A stretch of DNA of 6,492 nucleotides from Pseudarthrobacter sp. Lineage in GTDB: Bacteria > Actinomycetota > Actinomycetes > Actinomycetales > Micrococcaceae. Below are positions 1-6,492 of the stretch, piece by piece (the stretch's first letter is position 1; every line of letters begins with the position of its first letter). A model generated the notes under the pieces. It made no database searches. It had not been told where the DNA came from and saw only the letters and a program-made list of their open reading frames with translations. The stretch spans positions 1 through 6,492 of the forward strand of contig JABFWC010000294.1 of the NCBI GenBank assembly GCA_013362385.1, read 5' to 3'. The position numbers and the translations under genes were made by a program.

Positions 1-258
<258 letters not shown>

Positions 259-271
259 CCGGGCACCAAGA

Positions 272-309
272 CAAGCGGCGACGGCGGGCGATCCCGCCGT
301 CGCCGCTTG
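272..309. terminator. Perfect 17-bp hairpin between convergent genes, probable bidirectional terminator
   Basis: The arms at 272-288 (CAAGCGGCGACGGCGGG) and 293-309 are perfect reverse complements around a 4-base CGAT loop. The hairpin starts 13 bases after the hydrolase stop and lies 48 bases past the receiver gene's stop on the other strand, so it can serve both genes. No T-tract follows on either strand. Actinobacterial hairpin terminators often lack one, but that makes the terminator role an inference from position and stem strength. Confidence 0.7.
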
Positions 310-314
310 CTGCC

Positions 315-356
315 GCGCTGCGTTGTTCAGTGTTTGCGCTGCGTTGTTCAGTGTTT
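315..356. repeat. Two exact tandem copies of a 21-bp unit
   Basis: Bases 315-335 and 336-356 are identical; the unit begins GCGCTGCGTTG and ends TTCAGTGTTT, and a further GC at 357-358 begins a third copy. The repeat fills the space between the hairpin at 272-309 and the TAG stop of the receiver gene (complement of 358-360). It is less GC-rich than its surroundings. On the minus strand it lies immediately after the stop codon and would be the 3' UTR of the receiver mRNA. No function can be read from it; it may be a slippage duplication. Confidence 0.9.
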
Positions 357-357
357 G

Positions 358-765
358 CTAGTGCAGCGGTTTCCCCGGGACGTGAGGCTCGTGTGAAACG
401 CCCGCCGGGCACAGCCGTTCCGCAGCATCCCGCAGTTCACCGGGGTGGAAGGGCTTGGTCAGGTAGGCGGCGGCTCCCGATGCCATGCCGGCCAGGACGT
501 CGTCCTCCTCGGAGCGGGCGGTCAGGAAGAGCAGCGGCGCGGCGCTCAGGGCGCGGATGGCCCGCGCGGCCACGTGCCCGTCCATGTCCGGCAGGCCGAG
601 GTCCAAGGTGATCAGCGCGATGGCGGGATCGGCGGCCGCCGCAACGCCCTCGCCGCCGGTGGCCGCGGTCCTGACCTCGAACCCGGCGCGGGCCAGGACC
701 ATTGCAATGAGTGCGCGGATATCGTCGTCGTCTTCCACGACAAGGCAAACACGCTGCTGTTCCAT
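358..765 (-). CDS. Stand-alone receiver-domain response regulator
   Basis: This 135-residue protein is essentially one CheY-like receiver domain with no DNA-binding or enzymatic output domain. Acidic residues E11 and D12-D15 after the first strand (LVVEDDDD) form the Mg2+ pocket, D55 in LDLGLPDMDG is the phospho-acceptor, T82 in LFLTAR is the switch Thr, and K104 in YLTKPF is the conserved Lys with its cis-Pro partner. All expected catalytic residues are present, so it should accept phosphate from a histidine kinase. The ATG at 763-765 is preceded by a G-rich stretch (GGGGGG) as a modest ribosome-binding site. It lies 68 bases downstream of, and in the same direction as, the GAF-ANTAR gene, so the two are probably co-transcribed. 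No kinase is encoded in the window. It could act by protein-protein contact or as a phosphate sink; the partner is unknown. Confidence 0.9.
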   Translation of the reverse strand: MEQQRVCLVVEDDDDIRALIAMVLARAGFEVRTAATGGEGVAAAADPAIALITLDLGLPDMDGHVAARAIRALSAAPLLFLTARSEEDDVLAGMASGAAAYLTKPFHPGELRDAAERLCPAGVSHEPHVPGKPLH

Positions 766-833
766 CCAAGCCCCCCAGGCGAAAAAGTTGGCATCAGTCT
801 ACCGCCGCCAGGGCCCCTTCCCGCGAACGGTGA

Positions 834-1622
834 CTAGCCGTCGTAATGCGTGCGGACCGGTCCCTGCCCCAGCGAATTGACGACGGCGGTGGCCACCTCG
901 TGCAGCTTGGAATTGCGGGTGCTCGACGCCGTCTTCAGGATCTCGAAGGCGTCCTGCTGGCTGCACCGGTTCTGCGCCATGATGATTCCCACTGCCATGT
1001 CGATGACCGTCCGGGATTCGAGGGTAGCGCGCAGGTTGGCCGCGGTTTCGCTGTAGTGGGCGAACCGGACAGCCAGCCGAAGTGCCAGCGATGTCTGGCT
1101 GACGAAGTCCTTGGCGAAGTCCAGGATGCGGCCTTCGAAGCGGTGGGCGCGCCGGGAATACAGCAGCAGCGCGGCCTTGGTTTCCCCTTCGAGCCGGAAG
1201 GGGAGCGCCGCAACGGAGCGGACGCCCTGGGCCACCACGGCCGCCGTGTATTCCGGCCAGCGGCCGTCCTCGGCCAGGTCCGGGGCATGGACCGTCTCCT
1301 GAGCGGTGGAGGCGGTCATGCTGGGCGTTTCGGCGAACCTGTGCTCGAGCCGGCCGATGGATTCGGCATCCTTGCTGCTGCTGGCCACCGTGGCAGCCTT
1401 GCGCTGCCGGAGCAGGGTGATGGCGCACAGCATCTCGTCACCCGGCTCGGAAAGGTTGCGCGCAGACACCTGCGCCAGCTCATTCAGGAAGTCCTCAACG
1501 TCGGAGCTGTTGAGGACCAGTTCGTGCAGGTGTTCTGTGATGGATGTATCGGTTTTTGCTGTTGACTCGCTGGCCACGGTTTTCTGGTGCCATTCGCTCA
1601 GGTCAAAACGAGCCGGCAACAC
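834..1622 (-). CDS. GAF and ANTAR domain-containing transcription antitermination regulator
   Basis: Numbered from the GTG at 1620-1622 this is a 262-residue cytoplasmic protein. Residues about 42-187 form a GAF sensor domain (GDEMLCAITLL, VHAPDLAEDGRWPEY, VAALPFRLEGETKAALLLYS). Residues about 190-250 form an ANTAR domain (NLRATLESRTVIDMAVGI, IMAQNRCSQQDAFEILK, LHEVATAVV). ANTAR proteins bind paired stem-loops in mRNA leaders and prevent termination; here the GAF domain would sense an unidentified ligand or redox/phosphorylation input. The frame is open to an ATG at 1719-1721, but the codons there (ATA, TTA, CTT) are unlike the gene and overlap a possible -10 element. The GTG at 1620-1622 has GGGGG seven bases upstream and is preferred. 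A GTG at 1575-1577, giving an N-terminus MASESTAKTD, is the main alternative and fits the family well, but has a poor ribosome-binding site. A receiver gene follows on the same strand. Confidence 0.88.
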   Translation of the reverse strand: MLPARFDLSEWHQKTVASESTAKTDTSITEHLHELVLNSSDVEDFLNELAQVSARNLSEPGDEMLCAITLLRQRKAATVASSSKDAESIGRLEHRFAETPSMTASTAQETVHAPDLAEDGRWPEYTAAVVAQGVRSVAALPFRLEGETKAALLLYSRRAHRFEGRILDFAKDFVSQTSLALRLAVRFAHYSETAANLRATLESRTVIDMAVGIIMAQNRCSQQDAFEILKTASSTRNSKLHEVATAVVNSLGQGPVRTHYDG

Positions 1623-1710
1623 ACGAAGGCCCCCGCCATGGACGGGGAACCGGTGATGGTCGCTGGATCGACGAACTTTCCAACGGCCTGCTGCTAAACC
1701 GATAACCAGA

Positions 1711-1716
1711 AGTATA
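1711..1716 (-). promoter_or_regulatory. Possible -10 element for the GAF-ANTAR/receiver unit
   Basis: On the minus strand the sequence reads TGTATATACT, giving a TATACT hexamer within an otherwise very GC-rich divergent spacer. Transcription would start near 1704 and leave an 80-base leader to the GTG at 1622. No good -35 is seen; TGACGT lies about 19 bases upstream. It rests on one hexamer and base composition. Confidence 0.3.
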
Positions 1717-1857
1717 TACATCCGGGGCGGGGCGGGACGTCATATTGCCGGCCACCGCACGCCCGGATGCTGGCGCCCAGGCAGCGGGAACCGGCACAAT
1801 GAAGCAGGCGCCGGCGCCACCGCCGGCGGGCTCGCCGGACACCGGCCGCCGTGCCGC

Positions 1858-1863
1858 GGAGGG
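1858..1863 (+). promoter_or_regulatory. Ribosome-binding site of adk
   Basis: GGAGGG lies 9 bases before the ATG at 1873 and is a strong Shine-Dalgarno match. It supports this start over any other in-frame codon. Confidence 0.75.
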
Positions 1864-1872
1864 ACACAGGAC

Positions 1873-2469
1873 ATGACCAGGCTGCTCATCATCGGTCCGC
1901 CGGGCTCCGGCAAGGGAACCCAGGCCGAACACCTCGCCCGCCATTTCGGGATCCCCTCCGTGTCCACCGGCGAGATCTTCCGGAGCAACGTCAGCCAGGA
2001 GACGGAACTGGGAAACCAAGCGGCGAAATACCTTGACGGCGGCGACTTCGTGCCGGACCACCTCACTAATGCCATGGTGAGGAAGCGGCTCCTGGACGGC
2101 GACGCCAGCTCCGGGTTCCTGCTGGACGGCTACCCCCGGACAGTCCTCCAGGTTGTTGAACTGGACAACATGCTCGCTTCCCAAGGGCGCATGCTGGACG
2201 CCGTCGTAGAACTCCAGGCGCCGGATGCGGAACTGGAGGAACGGATGCTGCGGCGCGCCCGCGAGCAGGGACGCACGGATGACACCATCGAAATTTTTCG
2301 GCGCAGGTTGGACCTCTACCACCGGCAGACCCATGAAGTAGTCTCGGTGTACGCAGGCCGGGGCATCCTGGTCTCCGTGAACGGCAGCGGCGACCCGGGG
2401 GAGATCACGGGACTGGCCATCGACGCCGTCGAACAGTTCCTGGCCTCCCCGCGTCCCCGGCCTGACTGA
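1873..2469 (+). CDS. adk: Adenylate kinase (short, LID-less type)
   Basis: At 198 residues this fits the short adenylate kinases that carry a small loop instead of the roughly 30-residue LID. It catalyses ATP + AMP = 2 ADP in the cytoplasm. The P-loop GPPGSGKGT covers residues 8-16 (K14). STGEIFR at 31-37 supplies the AMP-binding Arg R37. LLDGYPRT at 83-90 supplies R89, with Q93 following in the usual AMP-contact position. GRTDDT at 133-138 and RRRL at 143-146 are the signature in which the LID is reduced, as in mycobacterial Adk. All key residues are intact, so it should be active. It is not beside secY/map, where the main actinobacterial adk usually lies, so it may be a second copy; that is inference. 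The epimerase gene follows 45 bases downstream on the same strand. A related NMP kinase specificity cannot be excluded. Confidence 0.9.
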   Translation: MTRLLIIGPPGSGKGTQAEHLARHFGIPSVSTGEIFRSNVSQETELGNQAAKYLDGGDFVPDHLTNAMVRKRLLDGDASSGFLLDGYPRTVLQVVELDNMLASQGRMLDAVVELQAPDAELEERMLRRAREQGRTDDTIEIFRRRLDLYHRQTHEVVSVYAGRGILVSVNGSGDPGEITGLAIDAVEQFLASPRPRPD

Positions 2470-2500
2470 CCCACCGCACGCACAGCTCCTCTACTGCAAC

Positions 2501-2507
2501 AGAAGGA
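2501..2507 (+). promoter_or_regulatory. Ribosome-binding site of the epimerase gene
   Basis: AGAAGGA lies 7 bases before the ATG at 2515 and fixes that start. The 45-base gap from the adk stop shows no terminator or clear promoter, which supports co-transcription with adk. Confidence 0.7.
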
Positions 2508-2514
2508 ACCACTG

Positions 2515-3387
2515 ATGAGAATTGCCGTTACCGGCGGAAGCGGAAAACTCGGGCGCCACGTGGTGCGCCGGCTCAACGATGACGGCCACCAAGTCCTCAC
2601 CCTGGACCGCGCAGGGGCCCGCAGTCCCGAGCTGCTGGTGGTGGACCTGCGCAACTACGGCCAGGTGGTTGACGCCCTGCTGGGCGTCGATGACCGGCAT
2701 GACGGGTTCGACGCCGTGGTCCACCTCGGTGCCATCCCCGCGCCCGGCATCCTGCCGGACGCAGCCACGTTCGAGAACAACATGCTTTCGACCTACAACG
2801 TGTTCCAGGCGGCCCGGCGAGCCGGGATCAAGAAGGTGGTGTACGCCTCCAGCGAGACGGTGCTGGGCCTGCCGTTCGACATTGACCCGCCCTACATCCC
2901 GGTGGATGAGGAATATCCGGCCAGGCCCGAAAGCACCTACTCCCTCGTGAAGCACCTCGAGGAACAGATGGCGGTGGAACTGACCCGCTGGGACCCGCAG
3001 CTGAGCATCACGGGGCTGCGGTTCTCCAACGTCATGGACGAGGCCGACTACGCACGCTTCCCGTCCTTCGACGCCGACCCCAAGCTGCGGAAATGGAACC
3101 TGTGGGGGTACATCGACGGCAGGGACGGCGCACAGGCCGTCGTGCGGGCACTGGAGAACGCCAAACCAGGGTTCGAGGCGTTCATCGTAGCCAACTCCGA
3201 TACCGTCATGAGCCGCTCCAGCGCCAGCCTTGCCGCGGAGGTCTTCCCGGACGTCAAAGTCACCAAAGAGCTGGGCGAGCACGAAACGATGCTGTCGATC
3301 GACAAGGCACGGCGGCTGCTCGGGTTCGAGCCGGAACACAGCTGGCGGAACCACGTGCCGGCCGGCCCCCGCGGCGGAGGAAGCTAG
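2515..3387 (+). CDS. NAD-dependent epimerase/dehydratase (extended SDR family)
   Basis: This 290-residue protein is a cytoplasmic extended short-chain dehydrogenase/reductase. The Rossmann motif TGGSGKLG at residues 6-13 gives GxxGxxG. D31 at the end of strand 2 (LTLDRAG) favours NAD(H) over NADP(H). D44-L45 is the adenine-pocket motif, and HLGA at 70-73 is the family motif after strand 4. The catalytic set is S112/S113 (YASSE), Y142 and K146 (YSLVK). Later conserved blocks are LRFSNVMD (168-175), WNLWGYIDGRDGAQA (194-208) and LSIDKARRLLGFEPEHSW (260-277). These blocks resemble actinobacterial NAD-dependent sugar epimerase/dehydrogenases whose substrate is usually unassigned; uronate dehydrogenase-like activity is possible but unsupported. 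The start is chosen by AGAAGGA 7 bases upstream. It probably forms a unit with adk and is followed by a strong terminator. Confidence 0.88.
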   Translation: MRIAVTGGSGKLGRHVVRRLNDDGHQVLTLDRAGARSPELLVVDLRNYGQVVDALLGVDDRHDGFDAVVHLGAIPAPGILPDAATFENNMLSTYNVFQAARRAGIKKVVYASSETVLGLPFDIDPPYIPVDEEYPARPESTYSLVKHLEEQMAVELTRWDPQLSITGLRFSNVMDEADYARFPSFDADPKLRKWNLWGYIDGRDGAQAVVRALENAKPGFEAFIVANSDTVMSRSSASLAAEVFPDVKVTKELGEHETMLSIDKARRLLGFEPEHSWRNHVPAGPRGGGS

Positions 3388-3435
3388 GAAAAACCCCTGC
3401 GCAGGACTCGCCAAGGGTTGGCACAGGATCGTGCA

Positions 3436-3474
3436 AGGAGCCGGAAGCGGGGCGCTTCCGGCTCCTATCCTTTT
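3436..3474 (+). terminator. Strong hairpin terminator after the epimerase gene
   Basis: AGGAGCCGGAAGCG (3436-3449) and its exact reverse complement (3453-3466) form a 14-bp perfect stem with a GGG loop, followed by ATCCTTTT. The shape is a classic intrinsic terminator for the adk-epimerase unit. It ends only 14 bases before the protease ATG at 3489, so it also sits where the protease promoter would be expected. Confidence 0.85.
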
Positions 3475-3488
3475 GGTACAGGGGGCGG

Positions 3489-5366
<1,878 letters not shown>

Positions 5367-5397
5367 CTGGCCGCAGGCCCCCTAAATGCCGGCCGGG

Positions 5398-5426
5398 TAG
5401 AGTGCATGGCCCCGCAGCCGGATAAT
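5398..5426 (+). promoter_or_regulatory. Possible promoter region of the PAP2 phosphatase gene
   Basis: The 102-base gap after the protease stop holds two -10-like hexamers, TAGAGT at 5398-5403 and GATAAT at 5421-5426. No good -35 is visible for either. If GATAAT is used, transcription would begin near 5433, leaving about 36 bases of leader with AGGGA before the TTG at 5469. Both make the upstream ATG at 5406 unlikely as a start. Confidence 0.3.
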
Positions 5427-5468
5427 GTTCACCCTAGGCAATCATTACGGCGCAGGGACGGCAGCACT

Positions 5469-6266
5469 TTGGCACATCAATCAGCAGGCAACGGACGCCC
5501 GGAAAAGAACAGCGGCTGGTGGCGCACGTTCCACGAGAAGTTCGTGGTGGAGGAGCGCTACCTGGAGCCGGATGACCGGCGCGTGCTCTACCGGACCTCG
5601 GTCATCCTGGCCGTGGTAGGGGTGGCGCTGTTCATCGCCACGCTGATCAGTGTGGTGCAGGCGGACGGTCTGTCCTCGGTCGATGGTCCGGTGCACGACT
5701 GGCTCGTGGCTGAGCGTTCTGCGCCGGTCACAGCGATCATGATTTTCCTGGCGGTGGTTTTTGGCCCTGTCGCCCTGCCCATCATCATCCTGGTGATCAT
5801 CGTCGCCTGGAGCATTGCGGCCAAGCACGCCTGGCGTCCCATCCTGCTCGCGTCGGCCATGCTCAGCGGCGTGATCATCTCGCAAATCATCCTGCACATC
5901 GTCCGGCGTTCACGGCCGCCCATCGACCAGATGCTGTTCGGCGCGGACCAGACCTTCTCGTTCCCGTCCGGGCATGTCCTGGGCGCGTGCGACTTCCTGC
6001 TGGTGGGGACATTCCTGATCTTCTCGCGGCGGCGGAACAAGCAGGCTGCCGTCTTTGGGTTTATCGGAGCGGGCGTCGGAATAGTGCTGGCCGCCGTTAG
6101 CCGCCTTTACCTCGGGTACCACTGGCTCAGCGACGCTCTTGCGTCCTTCTCGCTGTCGCTGCTGATCCTTGGGGGCGTGATCGCGCTCGATACCTGGCGC
6201 ACGGCCAGGATCCCCGGGGAAGCGATCACCGGAGACTTGTCCAAAGCCGAGTCCCCGCGGCACTGA
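5469..6266 (+). CDS. PAP2-family membrane phosphatase (phosphatidic acid phosphatase type 2-like)
   Basis: A 265-residue integral membrane protein from the TTG at 5469. Hydrophobic segments lie at about 43-63, 90-117 (long, possibly two passes), 126-144, 172-186, 194-211 and 225-241. The three PAP2 motifs are seen: motif 1 as VRRSRP (R149-P150), motif 2 as PSGH (166-169, H169), and motif 3 as SRLYLGYHWLSD (R212, H218, D222). Enzymes of this family remove phosphate from lipid phosphates such as phosphatidate or undecaprenyl pyrophosphate at the membrane; the substrate here is unknown. Motif 1 normally begins with Lys (Kx6RP), but that position is Leu (L142). An in-frame ATG at 5406 would add 21 residues, but the intervening codons (AAT, CCT, AGG, TCA, TTA) are unlike the gene and may lie in the promoter. 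The TTG has AGGGA 10 bases upstream. The gene is convergent with the MerR-type gene. Confidence 0.87.
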   Translation: MAHQSAGNGRPEKNSGWWRTFHEKFVVEERYLEPDDRRVLYRTSVILAVVGVALFIATLISVVQADGLSSVDGPVHDWLVAERSAPVTAIMIFLAVVFGPVALPIIILVIIVAWSIAAKHAWRPILLASAMLSGVIISQIILHIVRRSRPPIDQMLFGADQTFSFPSGHVLGACDFLLVGTFLIFSRRRNKQAAVFGFIGAGVGIVLAAVSRLYLGYHWLSDALASFSLSLLILGGVIALDTWRTARIPGEAITGDLSKAESPRH

Positions 6267-6288
6267 CCACGCCTCCCTGCCTTCCGGC

Positions 6289-6492
6289 CTATTTAGGCTG
6301 AGACCGTGCGCGCTTGAGGGCCTGGTGCAGTTTCAGGTTGGTTGCCTCCAGCTCCAGCACTTTGGCGACACCGGCGAGGTTGAGCCCCTGTTCCAGGAGT
6401 TCGCCGATCCTCAGCAGCACGGCGATGTCGTCGTCGCTGTACTGCCGGGTGCCCCCTGCGGTCCGGGTGGGTGTCAGCAGCCCCTTGGTCTC
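6289..6492 (-). CDS. MerR-family regulator, HspR-like (C-terminal part only)
   Basis: Reading the minus strand from 6492 gives an open frame of 67 residues, beginning ETKGLLTPTRTAGGTRQYSDDD and ending at TAG (complement of 6289-6291). RTAGGTRQYSDDDI is the wing of a MerR winged-helix domain (R-x-x-x-G-x-R-x-Y). The next block, LLRIGELLEQGLNLAGVAKVLELE, closely resembles HspR, the repressor of the dnaK heat-shock operon in actinobacteria. The tail after it (ATNLKLHQALKRARSQPK) could form a short helix. The first helix-turn-helix residues and the start codon lie beyond the window. In many actinobacteria hspR is the last gene of dnaK-grpE-dnaJ-hspR, which would place dnaJ just right of this window; that is not visible. 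Other MerR regulators share the wing, so HspR is likely but not certain. The gap to the convergent PAP2 stop is 22 bases with no clear terminator. Confidence 0.78.
   Translation of the reverse strand, partial: ETKGLLTPTRTAGGTRQYSDDDIAVLLRIGELLEQGLNLAGVAKVLELEATNLKLHQALKRARSQPK

Larger units (their letters stand above)
1623..1872. other. Divergent intergenic region between GAF-ANTAR gene and adk
   Basis: This spacer must hold the promoters of both the leftward regulator unit and the rightward adk unit. The left part contains the AT-rich patch with TATACT (minus strand). The right part is very GC-rich with overlapping GCCGGCG-type inverted repeats around 1807-1835; a CACAAT at 1795-1800 is the only weak + strand -10 candidate and has no matching -35. 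I see no small gene or clear operator. Confidence 0.5.

Noticed and set aside
1623..1721. ATG at 1719-1721 as start of the GAF-ANTAR gene
   Set aside because: Codons ATA, TTA and CTT are atypical for the gene, no ribosome-binding site precedes it, and the ATG overlaps a possible -10 element.
1603..2334. 243-residue minus-strand open frame across adk and its upstream region
   Set aside because: It overlaps the clearly functional adk gene and shows no motif or matching ribosome-binding site.
3392..3419. AACCC/GGGTT inverted repeat around the palindrome CCTGCGCAGG after the epimerase stop
   Set aside because: The outer stem is only 5 bp with an 18-base loop, and the much stronger hairpin just downstream explains termination.
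3093..3488. Longer N-terminus for the protease running from inside the epimerase gene
   Set aside because: It overlaps the epimerase coding region, contains the terminator hairpin, and would bury the signal peptide more than 130 residues inside the protein.
6287..6298. GCCTA/TAGGC inverted repeat between the PAP2 and MerR-type genes as a terminator
   Set aside because: The stem is only 4-5 bp with almost no loop and no T-tract; chance is the better explanation.

Overview
This GC-rich window looks like ordinary chromosome from a high-GC Gram-positive actinobacterium, most likely Arthrobacter/Pseudarthrobacter or a close relative in the Micrococcaceae. I infer this from base composition, C/G-biased third codon positions, a GAF-ANTAR regulator, a LID-less adenylate kinase of actinobacterial type, and an HspR-like MerR fragment. 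No mobile element, CRISPR array, rRNA or tRNA gene is visible. Genus assignment is inference.

Layout, left to right. (1) 1-258 (+) is the C-terminal end of a chloroperoxidase-type alpha/beta hydrolase. (2) 259-357 is a convergent spacer holding a 17-bp perfect hairpin and a 21-bp unit repeated twice in tandem. (3) 358-1622 (-) holds two co-directional regulators, transcribed right to left: a GAF-ANTAR RNA-binding antiterminator, then a stand-alone receiver protein (single-domain response regulator) 68 bp downstream. (4) About 250 bp of divergent spacer separates these from adk. (5) 1873-3387 (+) is a probable two-gene unit: adenylate kinase and an NAD-dependent epimerase/dehydratase of the extended SDR family, closed by a strong hairpin terminator at 3436-3474. 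(6) 3489-5366 (+) encodes a secreted aqualysin/proteinase K-like S8 protease with a signal peptide, I9 propeptide, four-cysteine catalytic domain, Ala-Pro linker and two Ig-like repeats. (7) 5469-6266 (+) encodes a PAP2-family membrane phosphatase. (8) 6289-6492 (-) is the C-terminal part of an HspR-like MerR regulator that runs off the window.

The genes do not form one pathway. They read as small independent units: a signalling pair, a nucleotide/sugar-metabolism pair, a secreted protease, a lipid-phosphatase-type membrane protein and a heat-shock-type repressor. I do not see a convincing undescribed system. The points most worth checking are the ANTAR/receiver pairing, the lack of promoter space between the epimerase terminator and the protease start, the replaced aqualysin-type C-terminus, and the missing lysine in PAP2 motif 1.
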